From Megascapheus bottae (Eukaryota > Chordata > Mammalia > Rodentia > Geomyidae): a stretch of 64,000 bases of DNA. Each line of letters begins with the position of its first letter. The stretch's first letter is position 1. The position numbers and the translations under genes are program-made. Below, one piece after another: positions 22,447-35,405 of the stretch. The stretch lies in assembly GCA_024803745.1 (NCBI GenBank), contig JANJXV010000013.1, forward strand, positions 32,902,001 through 32,966,000, read 5' to 3'. Below the pieces are notes generated by a model. The model was not told where the DNA came from and searched no databases. It was given only the letters and a program-made list of their open reading frames with translations.

Positions 22447-23254
22447 AGAAGTGGCAAAGGAAGCAAAGTTTTGTGGTGTCTAGTGAATATAAGCCTGAAA
22501 CACAGAACATGAAATATAATAGATTAAGAGCTGCCTTAGGGGACATTTGGTAGAGATACTCCTTTCTTAAGGCACTAGGAAACAGCAGACGAGTGATGTA
22601 TGGGAAGAATTTAGGGCTCAGAGAGAGAAAGTTAAAAGGTTGAGGCTGTTTATGGAACTATAAAGATCTATTTATAAAGTTTTTTTCTCCCAAATGTTTT
22701 CCTTGACCTAGTAGTATATCATATTTTTCCTGTGAATATGTTTTGATATAAACACCAGAAGCTGAGTGTTAAGAAAAAGAAAAGGAATAAATTGGATAAA
22801 TAGTGGTTAATGCTGCTTGGACGATAGACCGTGCATAACTTAATATCAGGACCCAATGGAAACTGCTATCATAATGAAGGGCATTATGTACTAATGCTGC
22901 TTATGGAAAACCTGCTACTTACTACTAGACTCTCAATGCCACTAGCACCAACACACTGATCACAAGGTATTGTCTCTATTTATGGAGTAAAATCTATATG
23001 TGCCTTTTTTTTCTTTCTCTCAGTATGAGCTACAACTTCAAGATCCCTGTAAGAGAACCCTATTCCCCAACTTAAAGATGACTTCAACCACTTCCTGTTG
23101 CCATCTTGTGTGAAACCAAAGGCCTGGTGTTTGGAGTTTCTGTGGCATGAGATAGATCCTTGATTCACGTAAAGACTAAACTGGTCCGTCAAGTTTTCTT
23201 CTACTGACTTGATTTGATGAATAACTGCCATTCAGTCCATCAGCCTTGCTTGAT
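22447..23254. other. unique AT-rich DNA, no gene seen
   Basis: An 83-codon minus-strand frame (22980-23231) has no recognisable motif. Confidence 0.35.
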
Positions 23255-23660
23255 ATATAGGCTACTTCTTCTTGATCCATGAGCAAACATATGGCAGAGG
23301 TCTGGCTGATGCCATAACTGGGAGATTGTACATAGTGCTCTAATGAACATGAGAATGGAAGAACATTATTATATCCTGACTATGTTTATCATTTGAACAA
23401 ATTCACAAGTGGTATCTCTAGATCATAGAATAGTTCTAGTTTCCATTTATTGAGGTACCTCCAAACTGATTTTCATGATTACATTTGTTAAATTCCACTA
23501 ACGTTGTGTGAGAGTTTCTTTCTCCCAACATCCTCACCTAATCATTTATTATTTGCATTCCTGATGATGTCTATTCTGACTAGAGTGAGATGGAATCTTA
23601 ATGTTGTTTTAATTTGCATTTCTTTATGGCCAAGATGTTGATCATTTTCTTTCTTCAGGG
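23255..23660 (-). mobile_element. ancient L1 ORF2 remnant, minus strand
   Basis: In reverse it follows the L1 ORF2 3' region: the text around 'gctctaatgaacatgag', 'ggtacctccaaactgattttc', 'ctgactagagtgagatggaa', 'tttaatttgcatttcttta'. Strongly degraded. Confidence 0.65.
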
Positions 23661-23924
23661 AAAAATTTCTTACTTCATCCTCCTTTGCCTCCTTCCTTTG
23701 ACTACATTAGAGTTCAATGACTTGTTTTCATGATTCCCAATTAGTTCTTCTGCAATGAATATATATCTCAACATAACTCATTTAAATCACATCCCTAAGT
23801 GCTGGGTCATAAAAAAAAAACAGAGAATGATGAATATGTTTTCTTCATTACTGGCATTAGAATCTCTAAATATTATCTGCTGTATAATAAGGCCAGTGAT
23901 ATCATCTGAATTGAAAGGGCATTC

Positions 23925-24260
23925 TATTCATTTCCTAGGGACATTACAACAAAGTAACAGACAGTGACAGAGAACATAAATCTGTTTTGTGATAGTTTGG
24001 AAGGATGCAAGTCTAAACTTAGTTGTTGGTAATGCCACATTTCTCTCATCTCCTCTGGAAGGAATCTTCACCCTGTCAAACTTCCAATAGCCCCAGATTT
24101 TCCTTGATAATCCATTACAACACTTGATGGCACTCATTTTAGTAAGATGGCACTCTTGTATCTGCCTCTCTGTTTCCATTCTTATTAAGATATCATTTCT
24201 GCAATGATTAAGATCAACTCTAATAGATTCTATTAGACTTGATTTTCTCTGCAAATATTC
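23925..24260 (-). mobile_element. MaLR-type LTR remnant
   Basis: In reverse, 'cctagggacattacaacaaa' then 'aacataaatctgttttgtg' and 'agtttggaaggatgcaagtc' resemble the 3' portion of mammalian MaLR LTRs (MLT1/MST type) as I remember them. Degraded; family assignment tentative. Confidence 0.4.
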
Positions 24261-24425
24261 TATTGCTACAGAGAAGATATTTATAGCCAATGGGGATTGG
24301 GTTTCCAAATGTTATCCATTTATATGATAGGGATCACATCTTTTACAATTTTCTGGTGCACCACATGCTCTTGCTCAGGCATAGGTTGCTTTCTTTATCT
24401 CCCTGATATAAACAGGTATGTGTAT

Positions 24426-24428
<3 letters not shown>

Positions 24429-24480
<52 letters not shown>
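24429..24480. repeat. (GT)n microsatellite
   Basis: About 50 bp of nearly pure GT. Confidence 0.97.
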
Positions 24481-25796
24481 GATGTGTATAATGTTAATGA
24501 TACAATATTTGAAGGACTTTGTGTGTTTCAATCAATAGCTCATCTCCAGAAGGCTGGAAGAAAGAGACAAGACTGTCTGGATGAAATATCAAGGGCGATT
24601 GCTGCTATGAATTCTCACTTTAGAGCAAAGCAAAGCAAAGAGATACCTTGTTACTAAATTTTGTTTCCAAGGGCAAACTTAAAGCATAAACTCAGATTTA
24701 ACCTTAATCTGATATAACAATGTGCTCAGTAGGATGAATCCACATAAAATGAAGCAGGATTATTCTTGCCATTGTCTTAGAAGCTAGGGTATAAATTTGC
24801 ATGCTTTTTTTCTTGTTCTTCTTTTTTTCATTTCCCCAACTTTTTAATAACTCTATTAAAAAGCATTGTTTTGTGTACTTTTCTGGCACGAGAATCATCT
24901 GGAAGATTTTTTTTACATTTAATAATATATAATTTATTCTAGAAAATATCATGCAATATATTATATAAAATATTGTTTAATACATTATATTCTTTAAATT
25001 ATCTATTTATGGTATTTAGTTATGAAGGAAAAGGGAGATTTAAATTAGAAATCTATATTTACATGTTATTTCTATGTGTTGCCTATTAATTTTTAAATAA
25101 AGTATGGTAAGAGATTCTTCTAGGTGTGTAATGATTCTTATGTGTTGGAAAATATAAAGGCTTTACTACTGTGAGTTCATAGTCAAGTACTTTAGCTCAG
25201 AGGCCATAAAATAATGTACAGATTTGTGAATTTTACAAAAAATTTATACTGTGGATCTTTAGTGGTTCTATTAGAAAAATAATCTTGGTGGACAATGGAG
25301 AATAGGATAGGATAGGTAAACATGAAGAGCTTCCCATTTCCAACTGCTAAAAGAAAATTGTATACTACTTGAGTACATTTAACAATCTATGATTAAAATG
25401 AATATAATGAACATATGTTATTTTTAATCATAGTCTCCCTGAAGGGTTAAGTCCAAAAAGCTCAATAAGTTCTCATTACACAATGTATACATATATCAAA
25501 ACATCATGCTGCACATTTTGAATTTACATAATCTTCATCATCTAATTTTTTTCTAGTAAAAAGAAATGTAAGTTATTTTTACTGAATGAAGGAAAGGAAG
25601 AAAATTCTACTACACATGCCTCCATTAGAATGCAAAAATAATTCTATAATCATCATGTAGTTTTGCTTCAAAAGCTTCTAACATTCAGATCACTGTCCTA
25701 GAATAAAAATGATCACATATCCTTCCCAGATATAAGGCACAGTGGGCCATTAAACCAATTTAATTACATATTGTCCACATTTTTTATTTTCCTCCT
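24481..25796. other. unique very AT-rich DNA, no gene seen
   Basis: No repeat or RNA gene recognised. The short frames at 24418-24952 are partly microsatellite-derived. Confidence 0.4.
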
Positions 25797-26175
25797 TGTT
25801 TTTTTCATATATTTTTATTGTAATTAATAGAAGAGTTACATTACATTCACCAGATAGAAGGTGCGTTAATTCACATACATTGATGTCCTTTCTCATGTCT
25901 TGGTCCCCATTTCCCTCCCCCCCATGCCCACCCCTCATCTTGTTTTCCCCCCTTCCCTATCCAATTTCAAATAACCAAATACAAATATATCCAATATATC
26001 AGATAACTAAGTGAGATACTATAACAATATAAGATAACCAAGGGATGGCAAAAGAGATGAGAGATAACATAGCACATTAAGGACAACAATCACTCATTAT
26101 ATGGCTTTTGTTTCTATATACTAGAGGTCCTTTCATTTAGAGTCATACTGTATGGCCTTATGTATCTAGGTATAG
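25797..26175 (-). mobile_element. young L1 3' UTR, 5'-truncated, minus strand
   Basis: Reverse complement of the UTR at about 45510-45880: A-tail at the left, the 'cttggtccccatttccctcc' text, 'caaataaccaaatacaaata', 'gagatgagagataacatag', and 'ggtcctttcatttagagtca'. Truncated before the ORF2 stop. I could not find a convincing TSD. Confidence 0.88.
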
Positions 26176-27793
26176 CAGAGATTAGCAATGGAAGATTTTA
26201 TTAAACACAGATATCATGGGCAAGGTAGCTTCAGAGTAAGAAGCTGTGATTCTATTGCTGGCTAGGGTTAGGGTCCAGTGGTCATAAGTACTTCAAGAAT
26301 AACCTCTTCAAGATCAAAATCCTAAAGGCTATTTTAATCACCTGGAGTCTATGCTCTGTGCTCTTGACTTCTATTTTTATCTCCATTGCATCTGGTACAT
26401 GAAAGTCTGAAGGTCCTTGAGGAGAGAAATCTTCTTTTCTCTGTTCACCATAGCTATTTAGTGTTAAGCTCAACACAGTGTTTCTTAGTTTGATTTTTTT
26501 CCCCAGAAAACAGCACATTTCCCTGATGCTAAATATCCCAAACTAGCCCGACTAATTCAATGAAAGGGAAATAAATGGTCAATTTCTAGTTATATCTTCT
26601 ATGCCAAATAAAAGAAGAGATTTTTTCTTCAGTTTCAGCTTCTAATTGAGAGACCATGAGGTAACAGAAAGTTCCTTTCTTAACCTTGGGAACAATATTT
26701 TATTAATGCCTAGGAGAAATCCAAGGTTCTATTTTTGTACCTTCTCTCAATTACCACTTCATGGCTATGTTTTGTTTTGAGTTTCAAAGCTCTCATTGAG
26801 CAGGCTCTGTCTTTCAGAACTCACTGTTCTGCAAAAGTATTTTAAAAGAGGCTTCATTAAAACTAACATATTTAGAACTGAGACAACTTTGGTGTTTCTA
26901 GAGAAATTTCCTAGAAAGGCGTGTAAATGCATAAGGGCATTTTATTACTTACAATTAAAAGTAAATTTCTTCCTTCATTAGGGTGACTTTCTCAAATGTC
27001 TGGCTTATTTAAATAGTTTCCCATCATTTCTAAATGCCACGAAATTTTGAATGTTTGTTTCCTAATCTGATGCCTGTTACCCTTTATGAAAGATTCTCAG
27101 GTCAACTGACTCCAGACTTTGAAGGACAAGAGTGAGTTGTTTACTTGACTTTGAACTTTCCAAAAATTTGCATTTAAATAAAAGAAACTCTCAAAAACAT
27201 GGCCATTGAATTTATACTGTGGAAGTAAAAGTCAGAGATCTTGGGAGAAAATGTGTTAGAGAAGGAACAGGCAGGGGGAGTAGAAGGTTGACGTTACAGT
27301 GCTTATTATTTGCCTGGCATTTGGAAAGTTATTTCACCTCTTTGAACCTCATTTCCTTCATGTGCAAAATAAAAACACAGACATGTAGCATATATATCAT
27401 GTTGAGAGTGAACTAGAATTAGCTGTAAAGAACTCGACACTTAGCAGTAAGTGTCCAATAAAGTAGGATTTGCTTCGCTTCCCATGATTACATTTTTTTC
27501 TTACAAAATTAAAATAGCCCTCACAAAACCATAACAATCTCCTCTCATTGAAAACATCTGTCTTATTAACCAACCTGCATCTTTATTGATCTGTATTTTG
27601 GTTGTAATTATAATGAAAATGTAACTCATATACATAACATCGAGATCCAGTTAAATGAGAAAAGTCCAAATTTTAACTCATAACTACATTCTGTCAAAAA
27701 TGCATTAATGTTTTCTTAATAACAATTCTATGTCTGGTTCTACATATATTGCTGTTTGAGCCCATTTGTGTTGCTGTTAACTGTTAACTATTG
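26176..27793. other. unique AT-rich DNA, no gene seen
   Basis: Open frames up to 78 codons, none with a domain. Confidence 0.4.
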
Positions 27794-28017
27794 TTGTGGG
27801 GCTTGAACCCCAGCTTGGGTGCAGTTGCTGAGATTTTTCTTTTTCTTTTTGCTCAAGACTTGCTATCTTTTGTCCTGACCTCCACTTCTAGTTTTCTGGT
27901 GGTTAGTTGGAGATAAGAGTCTCATGACGTGCCTGCCCTGACTTATTTTGAATCCTGATCCTCAGATCTCAGTCTCCTGAGTAGCTAGGATTACAGGAGT
28001 GAGTAACTCAGTGTCTG
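27794..28017 (-). repeat. B1-led dimeric SINE, old
   Basis: Minus strand. The right monomer ('ggggcttgaaccccagcttg') is at the left. The B1 half is at the right ('ttggagataagagtctcatg', 'cctgagtagctaggattaca'). Confidence 0.8.
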
Positions 28018-29167
28018 TTACCTCTTATTTGTTCATCTGTTTCCAGATATGGGCAAGACAGAAGGAGGTGATACATGGTCACATTAGCTCCAGTGTAAAG
28101 CTGGCATAGCCATACACCATGAGAGAGGTGCAAAAAATGACTGTAACCACTCAGAAAAGAAAATGATCATTCACCTTGGGAGGTGAGCAAAAGATTCTGG
28201 ATGTAAGAAATTCATTAGCTGTGGCATGAATGAATAATAGGAAAGGAAAGGAAGGAATAAGAAGGAGAGAATAGGCTGTGGAATGAAGAAGATTACTAAG
28301 GAGTCAAGAAGTGAACGCATTTGGAGAAGTGAGACTTCATTTCGTATGAAATAGAGCCTTAGGGGAAAAATCATTTTCCTATGTAACTTACAAATTTATA
28401 GTATCGTGATAATATAATTTAAAACTTAATGGCCATTTGATTCAGACATGAGTAATTTATAACTGAACATTGTCTATTTATACCAAAAAATAATAAACTC
28501 TGAATCAGGACATTTATTAACTGAAATCTGACTAAATAAAACCTGGATTGAGCAGGTTTATTGATCTATTTTGATAGATAACTTATACTCTGATAAGAAT
28601 ATTATCACCATTTGAACATTTCCCAAGTCAGTACTTAAAACAGCCATGATGTTAAAAAAAATTCAGCTTTTACTGCTTGAGTTATACAATTATTCATTTG
28701 AAAGCAAACTATCAAAATAGCATGTCTGTTGGGGTTTTTTTTGGTTAAAAACTTTGATCAACATTCAAGGGCCATTTAAAAAATGTCACTTCTTGCAATA
28801 AACTTTTGCAAATCTCTTTGCATTGTACTGGATTTTCTCCTTTGTTCTCTTTATTATTACTTATTCCTTTGGTGATCTTGATGGAGTTAAGATTTTAATT
28901 ATTATTGGGTTTTTTTGGTCATTACTTCTAAATAGATGTCTAAAATTACTAACGTATTCTTCCAACTCACTCAATATTTTTGCTTAGCCAGCACAGTCTA
29001 AAACATTTCAAACTGATTTTTCTCTCCAAAGCTCATGAACTAATACCAATTAATGTCAAATCTATTATTTCAAAATACTTAGAGTCATTCTTTTCTCCTC
29101 TTTCTCATATACCACCCAACTATTCTATTGGCCAGAAAACTTTTATCAGGACATTGCTACTCACAAA
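28018..29167. other. unique AT-rich DNA, no gene seen
   Basis: No supported feature. Confidence 0.4.
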
Positions 29168-29398
29168 CTGACCCCAAGATAGCTTACTGTTGTAATCCTA
29201 CAGACTCAGAAGGCTGAGATCTGAAGATACAGGTTTGAATCCATGCCAGACAACTACATCTGTGAGACTCATCCCCAGTTACTTACCTGAAAAAATAAAC
29301 AAACAAACAGGAAGTAGAGTTGTAGCTCAAATATCAGTCTTGATAGCAACACAGGATAGCAACTATTCATTTAGTGGTTTAAGCCTAGTATTGGTGTA
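29168..29398 (+). repeat. B1-led dimeric SINE, old
   Basis: B1 half ('actgttgtaatcctacagac', 'gaaggctgagatctgaag'), the 'tgtgagactcatccccagtt' linker, and a degraded right monomer ('ggtttaagcctagtattgg'). Runs into the CA repeat below. Confidence 0.8.
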
Positions 29399-29403
29399 CA
29401 CAT

Positions 29404-29405
<2 letters not shown>

Positions 29406-29450
<45 letters not shown>
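29406..29450. repeat. (CA)n microsatellite
   Basis: About 45 bp of CA that begins at the tail of the preceding SINE, a common origin for microsatellites. Confidence 0.97.
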
Positions 29451-29453
<3 letters not shown>

Positions 29454-30677
29454 TCCACAATATTTCATTTCCAATTCTCCTCTCTCTAGTTCAGATCATT
29501 AACACTTTTTACTTTGCAAATAGCCTTCTAAATTTCTCTCTTGCTTCTATACTTAATCCTGTTCTTGAGAAACATTTTAATCTTAGCATAACAGCTAAAC
29601 TATTTTTTAAAGCTTTCTTGAATATATCAGAAATATTCAGATATATATCAGATATAATCTAAGGAGATTACCTTTCTTTCCATTTAGTTTCAATTAGTTA
29701 TACAAGGAGGTGGATCTTGTGAGGATTAACATTTCCACATAGTTTTACAACATATTCTGGTCACTTTTACTCCATCACTCTCCCTTCTTCTGAAACAGTT
29801 TGTAATATGAGATGTAAATTGTAGTACTCTGCTTTCAATAACAATTGCGCTTACCTGTCAATAATGGTTTACCAGGTATGAACAGCCATGTTCCATCAAC
29901 ATCTCTCTAACCCTGACTGCAAGTCCTAATAATAACTTATTGTCTTGTCATTGTTATAACAAGGAAATCTCAGTCTTACCATCTTCCAACTCTTTGCTTT
30001 GTGTATGACCCTGCTCTCTAGATTCCCTTATGGGTCATCTCTTTATCTACTTCTTCCATGTTAACGTCTCAATAACCCTTAGTGTTATAACCCTGTTTGA
30101 GATTTTAAGTTCCATTCCAGAATTCCATGTGTACCTCTCCTTTCTTAGTCCATATTGCTTTTCCACATTTTACTGCTTTTTATTAAAAAAATCACTGCCT
30201 CTTTGAACATAATATCTATAGAGGGTTTGCCTATTTTTCTACACTGACTACTTAGGAGTCTAAGAATACTGTACTCTCTGACACAGCAGAGATGTTCACC
30301 AATAGAGAATGAATGTGCCTATTCCTCTATTTTAGATTCTAGTCACTCAGGAAAGTTATTAGCAACTCAATTACATTCCCCATAGACTTCTCATTTTATT
30401 AGTAGAGAGAACAAAGTCATATTTGCTTGCATGTCAGGCAGTGGCATAAATCATCTTCTCTTAGAAAAACAAAAAAAGTGAAAACATGTCTACTTAGCTG
30501 GCAGCAGAATATGGGTCATGTTGGCCCTTAGTTAGTGGCTGTTCAACTGTTTGTATACCCTCTTCTCTGAAAATGTGCCCAGGAGCTGCTGAAAGGGTGA
30601 GAAAAATGTCCTGAGGCTCTTTCATTCCCATTCCTTCTTTCCCAGGCCAGAGCTACTAATTCTGTTACCATGTTCAG
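29451..30677. other. unique AT-rich DNA, no gene seen
   Basis: No repeat, RNA gene or coding signal recognised. Confidence 0.4.
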
Positions 30678-30965
30678 TTTTTTTTTTATTAAAGAACTTA
30701 TTAACATTGAGTTTTATATCATATATCAAATGACATATTTAACAAACAAGTATTCAAGAAGGAAATCTCTATATACAATCACTGGCATTTAGATTTTAGA
30801 AGATAATTAAAATTAGGCTGAGGGTTTGTATGTCACAGATACATATTAATCTATGTATTAAAACATTATGTCTATGGAGTCATAAATTTTTATGTCTGTG
30901 TAGTTGTGTTTATATTTCCAATACCATGTCCATAGCATTGGGTAGTTTTTGAGTACCATTTTATT
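30678..30965 (-). mobile_element. older L1 3' UTR fragment, minus strand
   Basis: Begins with a T-run (A-tail). It is collinear with 56770-57000: 'acatatttaacaaacaagta', 'ttcaagaaggaaatctctat', 'gtttgtatgtcacagataca', 'aaaacattatgtctatgg'. At 56.7 kb the same text precedes an obvious minus-strand L1 ORF2, which identifies it as the 3' UTR of that subfamily. Confidence 0.75.
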
Positions 30966-31670
30966 GGAAGAAACTATTTTAAAGCTAAACAACTTAATTA
31001 GATCATTTCCTCAACTCTTGACTCATTTTGATCTGTGTTCCGTCTCTGGGAGCTCTAGAGATAAATGAAAGCACATTGAATATCAAAATCTAAGCTTTTT
31101 CAAAAAAGTTTCTGAACTGATGGTTTCTATTTTCACTTAAATACTGGAAAATGATTTTTTTCTTACCTGGCATTGGCAGCTTTATTTAATTAGTTTATTT
31201 ATTTTGCAATTTTATCTTCCCCTTGGTAGCTTGAATGGTTGAATGATAATTTCCACCACAGTGCCCAAGAAAACCAATGTTTGCTACTAAATAAAATTGA
31301 TAGAAAAGGAAGAAAGGAAAATCAAAATGACAGAGCTTATCATGTCATAACATGTCATACTGTCAGAATCTTTAATTTGATGTCTGGATAAAAGAAGCCC
31401 CCACCTACAGATGTGCTACACCTAGCAATTTTGAGTCATACAGAAATACTTAATATCTAGTCATATTCAATTACCTTGCTTGGTGATTTTCTTTTACATT
31501 GATTTTTAATTTTTTCTTTCTTTGGTTTATTCTTATAGCTGACAAATTCATATCAATATGTATCACCTGCTTACTTATTTTTTCTGAGCTCTGTTTCTCT
31601 AGAAATTAATGTATCCCCATTCCTTTTGGAAAAAAAATTAACAACTATCCTTTCTCCATTGCTTAGGACA
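30966..31670. other. unique AT-rich DNA, no gene seen
   Basis: No supported feature. Confidence 0.4.
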
Positions 31671-31892
31671 ATTTTTTTCTTTGGGTGGTCTAGGGGCCTG
31701 AACGTTGGGCCTAGGTGCTGTCCCTGAGTTCTTCAGCTCAAGGCTGCTGCCCTAACCCTTGAGCCTCAGACCCACTTCCCATTTTCTAGTAGAATTGGAG
31801 ATAAGAGTCTCACAAAATTTAGTGTCAGGTATGCTTTGAATCGTGATCCTCTGAGTAGCTAGGGTTACAGGCATGAGCCACTTCTCCTGGCT
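31671..31892 (-). repeat. B1-led dimeric SINE, old
   Basis: Minus strand. Right monomer ('aggtgctgtccctgagttc', 'cttgagcctcagacccactt'), the 'ttggagataagagtctcaca' linker, and B1 end ('ctgagtagctagggttacag', 'gcatgagcca'). Confidence 0.85.
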
Positions 31893-33529
31893 AAGGACAT
31901 TCTTAAAAGATCATTTTATTTTATGTGTATAATTAGACTGCTTAAAGGATGATGATAATCTAAACTTTTTTGGTGACTAATTAAAATGCAGACTTTTCAA
32001 GACAAATTTGATAACCCTTTTATAATATTTAACTCCTTAAACCTATGATTTATAGTCATACATGAGAATTGCCTTGAGAGCTTTGAAAAGGTGCTGACAT
32101 TCAGCCTGAACAAATAGCAAGTTTATTAGAATATTTTGATATGAAATTCAGTTATTGGTATAGTTCAACAGTACCCTTAGCTACTCTGATGTGCATTAAA
32201 TGGGGAAATGAAGTTTTCAGTAGGACTAAGTTCCTTTTCAACATATAAGATATGAAGGAAAAACTTGGTTATTTATAATAAAGACTGAATTTCCTGCTGT
32301 TTGGCTAGTTTCATGTTACCTAGAGGGATAAAGAAATGCAACATTGCAATAAACTCTTATATCTATGTTCCTAGAGTTGAGCCAGAGGTAGATTTGCTGA
32401 TGAAGTTTATGCTTCAGTACCTTGACATGCTCTTGCTTTTGGAGTGCTGAAATTTTGTAAGAACTATGCTATTTTCAGGTAGTCAAGTCAGATAAGTAGC
32501 AGATAGCGTCTTTCCTCACAAGTGACTGGTAAATTGTCTAAGGAAGTCTCGGAAGGGACAAGCTAGAGTTACTGAATCCACAGAAATTTACGGTTAGACC
32601 TTTTATATTTCACATTAAACTTAATTTTGAAACACATTATGAGGGGGGAAGATTAGTATTCTTTTTCTCAAAAATTGACTCACAAATTGTATATGCTTGA
32701 GGTCTTACAAAATCTAGATCTGTTGTGGATTATAGAGGCATGTTTGAAAAATAACAAAGAGTAGATTGTTAGTCACATTCCTATCTAGAAATTTCAGTTT
32801 AGGTGTGCAGTGTCTGCTCATTGATCCTTTTCTGTGGAATAATTACATATTTCAAGGACATGTTGCCTTACTTTTCAAAGTCTTAAAAATGGTAACCAAA
32901 CAAAGCAGGATATTTCTATTTTGCAGTTTTGAGTCAATTTTGATTCTGAGTAAACTTCATGTATTTAGTCATATATGACATTCTGGATTAGAAACAGTGC
33001 AAGAATTTACATTTGATTAAATTCTCCCCCATTTTCAAACTAAACTTTAATTCTGGTAAGATATTCTTCATTCCAGCCTACTTCCTTTATTTTCCCTGAC
33101 ACGCAAAAAATACAAACCTCTTAAAAGTTGTGACTAATTATCTAAAGTTATACTATATTTTTCCTAAAAAAGAGATTTGAAACTTTTGTAATATTATATC
33201 ACTTTATTAGACATATTTGTCAATTTATGATGATTTGTGCTTTTGTCACATCAGCTAAAGTATAGAAATTAGGGACTATTCCATTGTTTCCTAAAATGAT
33301 TTGATGGTATAATTTCTTTTTTTAAGGGACACAAAATTTCACATCTATTATTTAATCTCTCAGTTCATATAGAGTGAGGGGGAATCTAGAGTGAAGGTAA
33401 GAAATCAGATGGAACAGATTTGTTTTCTTCAATTAGTGTTCCTGCCATTTTCATTATTTAGTATGCTTTTTATGGCTATTCTTTCATTTTCTTGTGAATG
33501 TATGTGTATGTTAGTACATGAATACACCA
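31893..33529. other. unique AT-rich DNA, no gene seen
   Basis: No repeat, RNA gene or coding signal recognised. Confidence 0.4.
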
Positions 33530-33725
33530 ATATATGGACTTGAACTCAGGGCCTTACATTCACACCTGACACTACCAGGTGAGCCACAGTTCCAGTCAGT
33601 CTTTTTTTGCAAACTAGAGACAAAGTTTGTAGACATTTTTGCTCAGGCTGGTTTCCAACCAGAATTCTCAGATATCTGTTTTCTGAGAAGGTAGGATTAT
33701 AAGAATGAATCAATACAGCCCAGCT
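33530..33725 (-). repeat. ID-B1 dimeric SINE, very diverged
   Basis: Minus strand. An ID-like part ('acttgaactcagggccttac', 'caggtgagccacagttcc') is followed by a B1-like part ('gctcaggctggtttccaacc', 'gagaaggtaggattataag'). Confidence 0.65.
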
Positions 33726-33785
33726 AAGTCCATTGCAAAAGTAAGTGACTGTTACTATCAAGATAATTTATCCTGTTATTGAAAT

Positions 33786-34370
33786 TTCACCTTCTTATGA
33801 CAGAGATAGTGGTCAGAGAGACCACTATTTTTAGAAGAATATTGCCTGCTTCAGTCACATTTTGAAGAATCGAATCTTAAAGTCTTTATTAAAAGGCCAG
33901 TGACTGCATGGTTGACTCCTGTCTCAAAAGACCAAAAGCCAGCAAATGCATTCAACACTGTGAGGAAATTGTGCCATGAAGGCCAGAGAGGAAAAAAAGA
34001 ATAAAAAAAATTACCAACAGACCCATTCAATGGAAAGCTGGAATGGGATGCCATGGTGACAAGAGAAGAGTGAAGAGACAGGACAAGAACACAGAAAAAT
34101 GTGGTACCCAGTCTGGGCCTCTGAGTTGGTCCTGGCCTAAATAGAATCAGGTCAGGAGTCAGGGTTGCAGGAAACTCCCTCATAGATTTAGTAATCTGTC
34201 ACACACGTTCCCGCCCCTGTCTTCAGGGAGTCAGGTATGCCCTTCACCTTGGAGATAGGGGCATCACCTTCCCCCACCATGAAGACAAGAACAAGATGCA
34301 GGACCCTTACCATCCACCATGTGGCCTAGAAAGCCCTGGCCAGACCCAATCACTCTATTCCAATACTAAA
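33786..34370 (-). other. GC-richer segment, possible LTR or retrocopy
   Basis: This 585-bp block is clearly richer in G+C than its surroundings. On the minus strand it holds a 110-codon open frame (34183-33851) with no recognisable domain, followed by an AATAAA signal (complement at 33885-33890). The order suggests the end of a transcript or an LTR, but I found neither a family match nor TSDs. It could equally be unique DNA. Confidence 0.3.
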
Positions 34371-34418
34371 GGAAGTTAAAAACCTTCTTAAAATTCAGTG
34401 GAAAAATATTGTGGAAGC

Positions 34419-34646
34419 TAGGTGCTGGCGGCTCATAGCAGTGATCCCAGCCACTCGGGAGGCTGAGATCTGAGAATCATGATTCACAAACATCCAGGGC
34501 AAGAAAGTCAGTGAAAGTCATTGTCAGTTATTCACAGAAAAGCCGGATGTGTTGCTGTAACTCAAGTGGTAGAGTGCCAGCTTTGAGTAAAAGGATCTTA
34601 GGGACACTACCTATGGCCTAGAGTTCAAGGCCCAGTACCAGCAAAA
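34419..34646 (+). repeat. B1-led dimeric SINE
   Basis: 'agctaggtgctggcggctca', 'ccactcgggaggctgagatc', 'aactcaagtggtagagtgcc', 'agagttcaaggcccagtacc'. Less diverged than most. Confidence 0.9.
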
Positions 34647-34666
34647 CTATATATACATATATATAC

Positions 34667-34697
<31 letters not shown>

Positions 34698-34735
34698 TAT
34701 ATACATGTATATATGTGTGTGTGTATATGTGTAAA
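34647..34735. repeat. (TA/CATA/TG)n simple repeat at a SINE tail
   Basis: ATAC/ATAT/CACA then GTGT-rich DNA directly after the SINE. Its two halves are partly self-complementary. Confidence 0.9.
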
Positions 34736-35164
34736 TACAGTGGAAAGTAAGTGCTCATAACTTGACATTCTTACCACCTTTGTTATTTTTCTGTTTTTGT
34801 TCTTAAATTATTTCTAAACATATAATTTTTTCAGTTAGAAATAGTGATCTTTCTGCGATTTTCTTGTCATTCTAATTCTATTTTTGCATTAAATTTGCTG
34901 TTTTCCACTTGCTCCTTTAACTTGCCTCTGTCTCTTCTGTGTGTTTTTTGTTTTATTTCGATTAATGATCAAGTACTATATGAAATAACATACATGATGG
35001 TAAGCACCATTGAACCTTAGTCCTGATATTAGTGTTTCTGTACTAAAAGTGATAACACTGGTTCTGCTGTTTAGATTCACCTACTTTATAATCCTGAGAA
35101 AGTATCAACCAATTCCTATTTTATTGAGATTTTAAATATCAAGAATGGGGATGGAGATTCTCTC
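34736..35164. other. unique AT-rich DNA, no gene seen
   Basis: No supported feature. Confidence 0.4.
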
Positions 35165-35405
35165 TAATTTATTTATTTCTATTGTAAAGGGTTGATGTAC
35201 AGAGGGGTTATGGTTATATAAAGTCAGAAAAAGGGAACATTACTCTTTGAGCAATGTCACTCCTCTCTTTGCTATTTCCCAGTTTTTCTCTCCTACCCCT
35301 CACTCACAAGCATTATAGTTTATTTTCAACATAGTGTCTAGTGAATATCTCTATTGTATTTGTTCATGTTTGTTCTACCATTTCTGTGTTCTTCTTATTC
35401 TCATA
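35165..35405 (-). repeat. older L1-type 3' UTR fragment, minus strand
   Basis: 'gatgtacagaggggttatgg' near an A-rich end (complement) and a downstream C/T-rich tract resemble the copy at 9362. Boundaries are uncertain. Confidence 0.5.
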
